Positions 1-4,839 of a stretch of DNA of 5,057 nt are shown one piece after another. The translations under genes were made by a program, and so were the position numbers. The DNA comes from PHAA01 sp964584415 (lineage in GTDB: Bacteria; Bacillota; Syntrophomonadia; Syntrophomonadales; Syntrophomonadaceae), in contig CAZOZX010000139.1 in the NCBI GenBank assembly GCA_964584415.1, positions 1-5,057 of the forward strand. Direction: 5' to 3'. The number at the start of each line of letters is the position of its first letter. Position 1 is the first letter of the stretch. The notes under the pieces were generated by a model. The model did no database searches. It saw only the letters and a list, made by a program, of their open reading frames with translations, and was not told the DNA's origin.

Positions 1-485
1 AGCTACGAATATGTTAATCCAGCCACGATTAAGACACTTGGTTATTCTGAAGAGCTCTTATCCAAAAATGTTTTTGAGTTAATACATCTTGACGATTTGC
101 CTCGAGTTCTAAACACGCTAAAGGAGCAGCTTCCTTCGGGTTCGGGGCACGAGGAGTTTCGTTATCGAAAAAAAGATGGAACATACATATGGCTAGAAGT
201 CAGCGGTACACTTCTAACCCGCGAAAATGAAGAGCCAGCGATGGTGATCTTTTCACAAGACATAAGCGAGCGCAAACAGATGGAGGAAGAAGTCCTCCGA
301 AGCAATTTACGCTACCAGATGGTAGTAGAAGATCAGACTGATCTGATTGGAAGATGTACCCTGATACAAAGGTTACCTTTGTAAATAGTGCTCTATGCAA
401 TGCTTTCAATATTAGTGCCAACAAAGCTGTTCCTCTTCGAAAAGGTTACCCGGAACGCATTGGCGGAGATTCGTGCCAAAGCTAG
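1..485 (+). pseudogene. PAS/PAC-domain sensory protein, 5'-partial and frameshifted
   Basis: The frame is open from base 1 to a TAA at 382-384, with no start codon in the window, so the gene begins upstream. The first ~95 codons are a PAS domain with its PAC motif: YVNPATIKTLGYS near the start, then FRYRKKDGTYIWLEVSG, then the PAC exit FSQDISERKQMEEE leading into a short coiled linker. A second PAS domain starts with VVEDQTDLIGR (about codons 108-118). At about 350-358 the frame breaks: the expected continuation YPDTKVTFVNSALCNAFNIS is encoded in another frame from 357 and ends at TAG 483-485. A single lost base near 355 would join both parts. Beyond about 430 the similarity to PAS fades and no kinase or GGDEF output domain follows, so the gene is also truncated. 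Such proteins are normally sensor kinases, diguanylate cyclases or PAS-linked regulators; which one cannot be told here. If translated it would end at the first stop inside PAS2. Confidence 0.8.
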
Positions 486-600
486 GGAAATCGGCAAGTT
501 TATCGTGGATAAAGAAGTTCAACTGCAAGAATGTGAAGGCATGATTCCTTTAACGCATCGAACGGCAGGGGGCTACCTATCACCGCTCAAGGATCGTTAG
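460..600 (+). pseudogene. Possible remnant of a small YlbF/YmcA-like helical protein
   Basis: An open stretch in the frame of the PAS fragment, after its stop, could start at TTG 460 and ends at TAG 598-600. It gives about 46 residues beginning with AEIRAKAREIGKFIVDKE followed by LQECEGM. That pattern resembles the N-terminal helices of YlbF/YmcA-family proteins (KARELGxxIAxTEEYxxLQEAE), which are small helical cofactors. The likeness is short and the tail after residue 27 does not continue it. No good ribosome binding site precedes TTG 460. It may equally be chance or part of another disrupted gene. Low confidence; no function claimed. Confidence 0.2.
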
Positions 601-671
601 AGCATGCAGCGGATAAAGATGCAGTTCGGTGGTTAGTTCATGGGGGGCTGGAATTTAGTGGTATAATATAA
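537..671 (+). pseudogene. Unrecognised protein-like open stretch
   Basis: Between TGA 534-536 and TAA 669-671 one frame stays open for 44 codons. It reads in part HDSFNASNGRGLPITAQG and then DAVRWLVHGGLEFSGII. The composition (W, H, G-rich, balanced charge) looks like a real globular protein fragment, but I do not recognise a family. It lacks an ATG with an SD, and it overlaps the preceding YlbF-like stretch in another frame. The two could be pieces of one frameshifted gene. It could also be chance. Confidence 0.2.
659..667 (+). promoter_or_regulatory. Candidate extended -10 promoter element
   Basis: TGGTATAAT is a perfect extended -10 (TGnTATAAT). No good -35 is seen 16-18 bases upstream, which extended -10 promoters can tolerate. 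Transcription would begin near 674 and run toward the CBS gene 300 bases downstream. The element is AT-rich and could be chance. Confidence 0.25.
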
Positions 672-978
672 ATGAGCTAGCGAATATTTGATGAGTTTGC
701 TTGGCTCCAGCTTCCCAGTATTGCTTTCACCTGGTCGTGCCCAAAGTAATGGTTGCCAGGGCCGAATCGCAGGACTTCTGTCCCCAAACCTTGATTGCAC
801 CCTAGCGACCAACCGCGCAGTAAGGGGGGATGATGACCGGCAGCAAGAAAACCTCTTGGTCCGCAGGTAAAAAAGTCAAGGGGCTAGTCGGAGCTAACTA
901 CATGAAGCAATTCAGCATCTCACTTCCAAGGCCCCAGTAGTCCTCAACAGTCCCAAAATAAGAAAAGGAGAGGGTAAT
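672..978. other. Gene-poor region upstream of the CBS gene
   Basis: No convincing gene, tRNA or terminator is seen here. Several frames on both strands stay open between about 690 and 870 because the stretch is relatively GC-rich, but none has an SD-preceded start or a recognisable motif. On the minus strand one frame reads VLRFGPGNHYFGHDQV, which looks protein-like, but it is too short and has no gene around it. The only clear functional element is the ribosome binding site AAGGAG at 965-970 for the gene starting at 979. Confidence 0.5.
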
Positions 979-1398
979 ATGACTATTGGAGCGATATACA
1001 TGAAGAAGGCAGTAGCGGTTACAACCGAGGTCAACGTCTCCGCCGTGATCAAAGCTATGGAAGAGAATAATCTGGGCAGCATTATCATCGTTAAAGAAGA
1101 GAAGCCGGTGGGCATAATAACCGATCGGGATATTCTGCTGCGGGTCATTGCCAAGGGGCTGGATCCTTTAACCACCAAGGTGGAACAGGTGATGACCAGA
1201 AATCCGATAACTTTTACTGCAGATACAGAACCTGCGGATGCATTGGAAACAGTAAAGATAGGAGCCAGAAGGTTCCCGGTAGTTGATGAAGCCGGGAAAT
1301 TGATCGGGATAGTTTCTATTGATGATATAACAGCCCGCATGGCCAGAGTAATGGCCGCCTTAGCCAGGATAGTGGGGACGGAAAAACCGAGGGTATGA
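979..1398 (+). CDS. Tandem CBS-domain protein
   Basis: The gene encodes a 139-residue soluble protein made almost only of two CBS motifs, a Bateman module. CBS1 spans about residues 8-62 and carries GSIIIVKEEKPVGIITDRDI, ending in the common RVIAKGLDP segment. CBS2 spans about 70-125, starting at VMTRNPITF and including RRFPVVDEAGKLIGIVSIDDI. The TDRD and SIDD segments are the usual ribose/phosphate-contact positions in CBS pairs. The family binds adenine nucleotides (AMP, ATP, SAM and similar) and acts as an energy or ligand sensor; stand-alone members usually have no known partner. The start is chosen because AAGGAG lies 8 bases upstream of ATG 979; a second Met at residue 8 has no SD. The CDF transporter gene follows after 65 bases with no terminator between, so co-transcription is likely. 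Which ligand it binds, and whether it controls the transporter, cannot be seen. Confidence 0.92.
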   Translation: MTIGAIYMKKAVAVTTEVNVSAVIKAMEENNLGSIIIVKEEKPVGIITDRDILLRVIAKGLDPLTTKVEQVMTRNPITFTADTEPADALETVKIGARRFPVVDEAGKLIGIVSIDDITARMARVMAALARIVGTEKPRV

Positions 1399-1463
1399 GA
1401 CTGATATAGTGCATTTGTACAGCCGTGGACATCAGTTGACGAGCTGCATTGAGGATCTAACTT

Positions 1464-2345
1464 ATGCAAGCTAAACCAGCGGACGAGATGCGCAGTATGA
1501 TCAAAGCCTTGGTGATTTCGGTCAGTTTGTTTATTGTGCAGCTGATTGCATATTTTTCCACTAACATGCTGATAATTCTGGCCGGGGCCTTCGATACCTT
1601 GAGCGATATCCTGATATCGGGATTTCTGCTGGGCTCCATCTATTGGTCGCGTAAACCGGCAGATGAATTGCACATGTTTGGCCACGGCCGGATACAAAAC
1701 GTAGCTGCTTTGGTCACGGCCACCATTTTCATATTCTTTCTATCCCTGGAAACTTTCCGGGCGGCCTGGCCCCAACTCATACATCCCCGCAGCAATGAAA
1801 TACAAAATATTAATCTGGCCCTTATCGTTACCGCCGCCGCCATCATCTTTTACGCTATACCTCTGCTCGGCATTGCAAGGACCAAAGCAGCCGGGGCCGC
1901 ACTTAAGGCCCAGTTGTACGCTCTAATTGAAATGGAAGTGGCCTTTATTGCCTCCTTGGTGAGCATAGTTTTGGTGGCCCGCGGGCAGAGGATAGCCGAT
2001 CCAATTACCTCCATTTTCATAGGCACCATAATCGCCTTTACAGGGATAAAGTTGTTCGTAGATAATGCCCATTTTTTGATTGGTAAAGCCCCGCCGCAGG
2101 ATTTCCTGGACAAAATTTCTTTAACCGTAAAATCAGTACCGGGAGTGCTTGATGTTCATGAGCTGATGGCCGAATACGTGGGGCCCAATACCGTACACAC
2201 CGGGTTCCACATCACCGTGGCAAGAGGCACTCCCATTGAGGAAGCAGATCGGATTGCCGAAGAAGTGCAAAAGAGGGTAAGGGACGAAACCAGCTGTCAA
2301 TTTTGTGTGATCCACGTGGATCCAGACCAGGCTGCAATCCCCTAG
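1464..2345 (+). CDS. Cation diffusion facilitator (CDF) family transporter
   Basis: This 293-residue integral membrane protein has the CDF layout: about six helices (TM1 ~13-32, TM2 ~35-60, TM3 ~77-97, TM4 ~116-136, TM5 ~150-172, TM6 ~180-205) and a cytoplasmic C-terminal domain of about 85 residues. TM2 has the DxxxD pair D44/D48. The TM2-TM3 loop has D67, H70 and H74 in DELHMFGHGR, matching the YiiP site B ligands. The C-terminal domain keeps H232, H249 and the HVD near the end (H284, D286), as in dimerising metal-sensing CDF tails. CDF proteins normally export Zn2+, Fe2+, Mn2+ or Co2+ in exchange for protons. Odd point: the HxxxD of TM5 that completes the transport site is absent; the matching stretch is ALIEMEVAF, with E156 and E158 instead. 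Metal specificity or activity may therefore be altered. The start ATG 1464 has GAGG 9 bases upstream. The secreted DUF6448 gene follows after 95 bases on the same strand. Confidence 0.92.
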   Translation: MQAKPADEMRSMIKALVISVSLFIVQLIAYFSTNMLIILAGAFDTLSDILISGFLLGSIYWSRKPADELHMFGHGRIQNVAALVTATIFIFFLSLETFRAAWPQLIHPRSNEIQNINLALIVTAAAIIFYAIPLLGIARTKAAGAALKAQLYALIEMEVAFIASLVSIVLVARGQRIADPITSIFIGTIIAFTGIKLFVDNAHFLIGKAPPQDFLDKISLTVKSVPGVLDVHELMAEYVGPNTVHTGFHITVARGTPIEEADRIAEEVQKRVRDETSCQFCVIHVDPDQAAIP

Positions 2346-2425
2346 CAGATTGGTGGCCGAGTCGGCCCTGGGCAAGCCAGCCAAAGCGTTCCCCGGGATG
2401 AGCCTAGTGCCGGTTAAGAATAATG

Positions 2426-2432
2426 AAGGAGG
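2426..2432 (+). promoter_or_regulatory. Ribosome binding site deciding the DUF6448 start
   Basis: AAGGAGG lies 8 bases before ATG 2441 and directly after another in-frame ATG at 2423. The spacing selects 2441 as the true start. The 2423 start would put the SD inside the gene and add six charged residues before the signal peptide. Confidence 0.85.
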
Positions 2433-2440
2433 AAGAGAGC

Positions 2441-3040
2441 ATGGAAATGATGTTGATGGTAGGAATCCTGGTTTCCTGGTTTGTGTTAGCCCTGGTTTGG
2501 CCCTGTAAGGCCAGTGCACATTGTGACACCATGGAAGGGCCGACAGTGGCGGATGGCAAGAAGGCGCTCGAAACCAGCAATATCAATTATGCCTCCAAGT
2601 GGATAGCGCCTGAATTCGATCCGGAATTACGGAAGGTTTTTGACCTGGCTGTTGCAGTGAGAAAACTCAGTCCGGAAGCCCGTGAATTGGCGGATATGTA
2701 TTTTTTGGAGACCTTGGTCAGACTGCACCGGATGGGTGAAGGGGTCGGTTATACGGGCATAAAACCCTATGGAACTCCAATTGATGAGAAAATATTGGCA
2801 GCTGATCAAAGCATAGCGGTGGGCAACTTATCTCCTCTGGAAGGAAAGGTACTGCCTGAACAATTGGCCGAGCTTAAGGAAAGATTTACGCAGGTTCTGG
2901 CCTTGAAGGATTTCGATGTCGATGATGTGGCGGCTGGCCGGAAATATATCGCTGCCTATGTCAGTTTCTTCAAGTTCGCGGAAGGTGAAGAACACCAGCA
3001 TGGCCATGCTGGTGCCGCGGAGCCTCATCACCAGGCTTAG
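2441..3040 (+). CDS. Secreted DUF6448-family protein with N-terminal HCD after signal cleavage
   Basis: Starting at ATG 2441 the product has 199 residues. Residues 1-26 look like a Sec signal peptide (hydrophobic core VGILVSWFVLALVW, then CKASA), with a likely type I cleavage after Ala26 (ASA). It is unusual in having no Lys or Arg before the core. The mature protein would begin HCDTMEGP, which is the family signature, and go on with TVADGKKALET, LSPEARELADMYFLETLVRLHR and GEGVGYTGIKP, all typical of DUF6448. It appears mainly helical. The tail, about 180-199, is His-rich (HQHGH and HH). The only cysteine of the mature part is residue 2. Function is unknown. The start HCD plus Gly at mature position 7 resembles the nickel superoxide dismutase hook, but position 6 is Glu, not Cys. 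The CDF transporter upstream and signal peptidase downstream fit an extracytoplasmic metal-related role, which is inference. The family call rests on recalled sequence pattern. Confidence 0.85.
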   Translation: MEMMLMVGILVSWFVLALVWPCKASAHCDTMEGPTVADGKKALETSNINYASKWIAPEFDPELRKVFDLAVAVRKLSPEARELADMYFLETLVRLHRMGEGVGYTGIKPYGTPIDEKILAADQSIAVGNLSPLEGKVLPEQLAELKERFTQVLALKDFDVDDVAAGRKYIAAYVSFFKFAEGEEHQHGHAGAAEPHHQA

Positions 3041-3061
3041 ACAAAAATAAGTAACCAAGAA

Positions 3062-3119
3062 GCCTATAAAGAATTTACCTTCTCCGAATTTGTTCGGAGA
3101 AGGTAATTGCCTATAAAGA
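3062..3119. repeat. 11-bp direct repeats flanking a hairpin
   Basis: GCCTATAAAGA occurs at 3062-3072 and again at 3109-3119. The 36 bases between them consist almost wholly of a perfect inverted repeat. The second copy covers the start of the signal peptidase reading frame. The arrangement looks like a target-site duplication around a tiny palindromic insertion, or a local duplication by slippage. The sequence alone does not separate these. Confidence 0.7.
3075..3106 (+). promoter_or_regulatory. Perfect 14-bp hairpin containing the SD of the signal peptidase gene
   Basis: TTACCTTCTCCGAA (3075-3088) pairs fully with TTCGGAGAAGGTAA (3093-3106) across a TTTG loop. No T-run follows on either strand, so it is a poor intrinsic terminator. 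Its 3' arm contains GGAGAAGG (3096-3103), the only good ribosome binding site for TTG 3107; GGAG sits 7 bases before that start. When folded, the RNA would bury the SD, so it could limit translation of the peptidase or protect the 3' end of the upstream message. Confidence 0.6.
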
Positions 3120-3634
3120 CTATCGTAAAGGCGATTTATCAGATGAACTATGACTGGATTGTCCTGATCGTTCTCGTCGTGTTTATTGCTGCGTTGATCA
3201 ATCGTTTTATTTTTTATATATCTGTGGTTTCTTCCTTTTCAATGTACCCGACCCTAAAGCCAGGCGACAAGTTGCTTATTATACTTATATATAGGCCTAA
3301 TCGAATTAGGAGGGGCGACATCCTGGTTTTTTGTTCTGACGATTCTCGTGAGATGATAATTAAAAGGGTAATCGGGTTACCGGGCGAAGAGCTTGAGCTA
3401 AGGGATGGAATTGTATATATCAATCAAACCCGCTATGATGAGCCCTATGTGGAATGTCGCAGCAATAGCAACGCCAGCTTTAGTGTCCCAGATGGGCATT
3501 ACTTGTTCCTGGGAGATAACCGGATCGATTCCGTAGACAGCCGGAGATGGGCGCAGCCGTATATTGCAGCTAGAAACATTCGCGGCAAGGCGATCCTCAG
3601 TATTTTCCCACATCATCGGCTGGTTCAAAGCTGA
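3107..3634 (+). CDS. Type I signal peptidase (S26 family)
   Basis: The 175-residue product is a membrane-anchored serine protease with the Gram-positive leader peptidase layout. One N-terminal helix (about residues 17-37) is followed by the catalytic Ser in SFSMYPTL (Ser45), the general-base Lys in IIKRVIGLPGEE (Lys86), and the late conserved box VPDGHYLFLGDNRIDSVDSR (127-146). Such enzymes cut signal peptides after small residues (A-x-A) on the outer face of the membrane. Length matches Sip-type peptidases. The frame chosen starts at TTG 3107, because GGAG is well placed in front and a TAA directly precedes it; ATG 3143 (residue 13) is an alternative with a weaker SD but would still keep the helix. 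It lies 66 bases after the DUF6448 gene, whose product has an ASA cleavage site, so it could be its processing enzyme, like SodX beside SodN; this is inference. It may instead be one of several general peptidases. The gene is more AT-rich in places than its upstream neighbours. Confidence 0.92.
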   Translation: MPIKTIVKAIYQMNYDWIVLIVLVVFIAALINRFIFYISVVSSFSMYPTLKPGDKLLIILIYRPNRIRRGDILVFCSDDSREMIIKRVIGLPGEELELRDGIVYINQTRYDEPYVECRSNSNASFSVPDGHYLFLGDNRIDSVDSRRWAQPYIAARNIRGKAILSIFPHHRLVQS

Positions 3635-3648
3635 TGAGATGCGAACAC

Positions 3649-3782
3649 ATGGATAGTTACTGAGGGTCCTAGATGACTAAAATGAATGGGAGGCTAGCGG
3701 TACACCTTTTGTCGACCCGCCGCACGATTGAGTCTGCCCACTTTGCGGTTCGGGAAAAGAGCTGTTTGAAAAAGTCAATTAA
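3649..3782 (+). pseudogene. Rubredoxin remnant with TGA in place of the conserved Trp
   Basis: From 3681 to the TAA at 3780-3782 one frame reads NEWEASGTPFVDPPHD, stop, VCPLCGSGKELFEKVN. This matches the C-terminal half of rubredoxin, usually GTPFEDLPDDWVCPLCGxGKexFEKV. The TGA at 3729-3731 sits exactly where the invariant Trp (TGG) of DWVCPLCG belongs, a one-base change. The second iron-binding pair CPLC is intact, but the first CxxCG is missing. ATG GAT AGT TAC at 3649-3660 could be the old start (MDSY, as rubredoxins begin M-x-K-Y), in another frame and only about 50 bases before the GTPF segment, where about 80 are expected. So a deletion of roughly 30 bases plus a nonsense change killed the gene. 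Rubredoxin is a small Fe(Cys)4 electron carrier of anaerobes, feeding for example rubrerythrin or superoxide reductase. Selenocysteine is unlikely because the position is a Trp. Confidence 0.75.
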
Positions 3783-3874
3783 TCTGGCGTGTTATTAATG
3801 AAGGCTATTAGTCATTTATTAGAAATATGATTACGTTTTAAGTTTAACCTGCCCAATTCTTTCCTGTATTGTGT

Positions 3875-3948
3875 AAATGCACACCCCATGATGAAAATGC
3901 ACACCCTACTCTTGAAATCGTTGAAAGATTGACTGGGGGTGTGCATTT
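3875..3948. repeat. Two direct and one inverted 12-13 bp repeats, IS21-end-like
   Basis: AAATGCACACCCC (3875-3887) is repeated 20 bases on as AAATGCACACCC (3895-3906), and its exact inverse GGGGTGTGCATTT lies at 3936-3948. Tandem ~20-bp repeats in inverted orientation at opposite ends are typical of IS21-family termini. Here the ends are only 74 bases apart and no istA/istB genes lie between, so it may be an internally deleted remnant. It could instead be a regulatory operator for a dimeric protein. Confidence 0.5.
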
Positions 3949-3986
3949 GTATCATTTTATAGTAGGTTAGCCATAAGTAAAAAGCT

Positions 3987-4016
3987 AAGCCTTTGCTAAA
4001 ATGCAAGGGCTTTTTT
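3987..4016 (+). terminator. Intrinsic terminator
   Basis: AAGCCTTTGC (3987-3996) pairs with GCAAGGGCTT (4003-4012) over a TAAAAT loop: ten pairs, one of them a T-G wobble, then TTTT on the + strand. On the minus strand GCTTAGCTTTTT follows the same stem, so it may act in both directions. It would end transcripts coming from the signal peptidase/rubredoxin side before the gene at 4210. Confidence 0.7.
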
Positions 4017-4025
4017 ATTGGGACA

Positions 4026-4051
4026 TACGCATGGTGCGTAGCGGGCACCAT
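4026..4051. other. Two overlapping, mutually exclusive small hairpins
   Basis: TACGCA (4026-4031) pairs with TGCGTA (4035-4040) around TGG. ATGGTGC (4031-4037) pairs with GCACCAT (4045-4051) around a 7-base loop. The stems share bases so only one can form. It could be an operator or RNA switch, or chance; no partner is known. Confidence 0.3.
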
Positions 4052-4209
4052 TCAGAGAGCAGAACTTTGTTGGGTAGAGGAGGTCAACCCTTTTCCAGTC
4101 TTCTCATTTATGTTTGAATAATTTGGGTAAAATGCAGGAATTGTCTGGAAAAAGATAGAATTTCTAGTTTAGTAACATTCATGACAAATACGAAAGGGGT
4201 TTGGCATAA

Positions 4210-4839
4210 ATGAGTGAGATAATTACTATGGAAAGCCTTAGTTGGGTGCCTATAGTAGGTCAATGGGAGCAAGTGGATAACAGAATACTGTTTCAAGGTG
4301 ATACCCCTACCGACCAATCTGGCAAACCATTACCTGGACCCTACGTAGGTAATTACATATGCGATAGAAAGTTTATGGAAGGTAAAATTAAATGCAAAGT
4401 ACAATTCGCCAAAATTACCCCTGAGTCCTCTTGTCAGATAATTTTCAATTATGATGCTAAAAACCATAGTTTTTGTACTGCAGGAATAATTCAGGGACCC
4501 AATGTCTTTGGTGTGGCTGCGTTCGTTAATGGTAAATGGGATTTCAAATCTTTTATTGGGAATAGGAGTTTTTTAAAACCTGACAAGGAAATTGATATTG
4601 AAGTTAAAATCAAAGGTTCTAACGTGATTCTTAAAATAGATAATGTATTTATTACGGAAGTTGATATTTCAGCTATTAAAGGACAAGTTGGTATTTGGTG
4701 TTTAGGTGACAAAGATGACGAAATAGTTATCACTGATTTCACCATCGAAACAGAACAACCCTATGCCTTCGTAATTATCGAATATAAAAATCCCTATTTT
4801 GACATTTATTCAGATAAGGTCAGTATGTTCAAAATTTAA
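4210..4839 (+). CDS. Jelly-roll (LamG/DUF1080-like) protein, N-terminal part of a frameshifted fusion
   Basis: ATG 4210 has AAAGGGG 10 bases upstream. The product in this frame is 209 residues with no signal peptide, so it is likely cytoplasmic. Residues about 14-182 look like a concanavalin/LamG-type beta-sandwich: alternating strands such as GKIKCKVQF, SSCQIIFNY, EIDIEVKIKGSNVILKIDN and the closing QVGIWCLGDKDDEIVITDFT, as in DUF1080 or GH16-like sugar-binding folds. No glycosidase acid pair is evident, so binding, not hydrolysis, is more likely. From residue 185 a new domain opens, YAFVIIEYKNPYFDIYSD, the first strand and loop of a TIR/N-deoxyribosyltransferase-like Rossmann domain. The frame then slips and ends with KVSMFKI at TAA 4837-4839. 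The true continuation is in the next frame. The codons are more AT-rich than in the 979-3040 genes, which hints at separate origin. No exact family is recognised. Confidence 0.8.
   Translation: MSEIITMESLSWVPIVGQWEQVDNRILFQGDTPTDQSGKPLPGPYVGNYICDRKFMEGKIKCKVQFAKITPESSCQIIFNYDAKNHSFCTAGIIQGPNVFGVAAFVNGKWDFKSFIGNRSFLKPDKEIDIEVKIKGSNVILKIDNVFITEVDISAIKGQVGIWCLGDKDDEIVITDFTIETEQPYAFVIIEYKNPYFDIYSDKVSMFKI

Larger units (their letters stand above)
3783..4209. other. Non-coding region with repeats, terminator and hairpins
   Basis: No gene is visible on either strand over these 427 bases. The stretch is AT-rich. It holds the three 12-13 bp repeats at 3875-3948, an intrinsic terminator at 3987-4016, two overlapping hairpins at 4026-4051 and an orphan SD-like AGAGGAGG near 4076-4083 that is not followed by an open frame. 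The last 20 bases contain AAAGGGG (about 4193-4199), the ribosome binding site for the gene at 4210. No clear sigma-A promoter was found; TAAAAT at 4128-4133 lacks a good -35. Confidence 0.6.

Noticed and set aside
700..800. Minus-strand peptide with FGPGNHYFGHDQV, faintly like the end of an MttB-type corrinoid methyltransferase
   Set aside because: The likeness is only a few residues, and no longer reading frame or motif supports it.
688..870. 60-codon + strand open frame starting MMSLLGSS
   Set aside because: No SD, several other frames are open over the same GC-rich stretch, and there is no recognisable motif.
912..1697. Long minus-strand open frame of 261 codons opposite the CBS and CDF genes
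   Set aside because: It covers the antisense of clear CBS motifs and the start of the CDF gene, has no family signature and no SD; it is a shadow.
2355..2367. GGCCGA-G-TCGGCC palindrome between the CDF and DUF6448 genes
   Set aside because: Only four pairs can form in a real hairpin, there is no T-run, and it is likely chance in a GC-rich gap.
2133..2519. Minus-strand open frame opposite the CDF tail and DUF6448 start
   Set aside because: Antisense shadow of two well-supported genes.
3729..3731. In-frame TGA in the rubredoxin remnant as selenocysteine
   Set aside because: The position is the conserved Trp, not a Cys, the N-terminal half is missing, and no SECIS-like stem was evident directly after it.
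3673..3798. Small + strand open frame MTKMNGRLAV..., 41 codons
   Set aside because: It overlaps the rubredoxin remnant in another frame; the rubredoxin motif explains the sequence better.
3875..3948. CRISPR array
   Set aside because: Only two direct copies of 12 bases with an 8-base gap, and the third copy is inverted; repeat and spacer lengths do not fit.
3812..4051. Minus-strand 79-codon open frame
   Set aside because: It runs through the repeat block and the terminator stem, with no SD or protein-like pattern.
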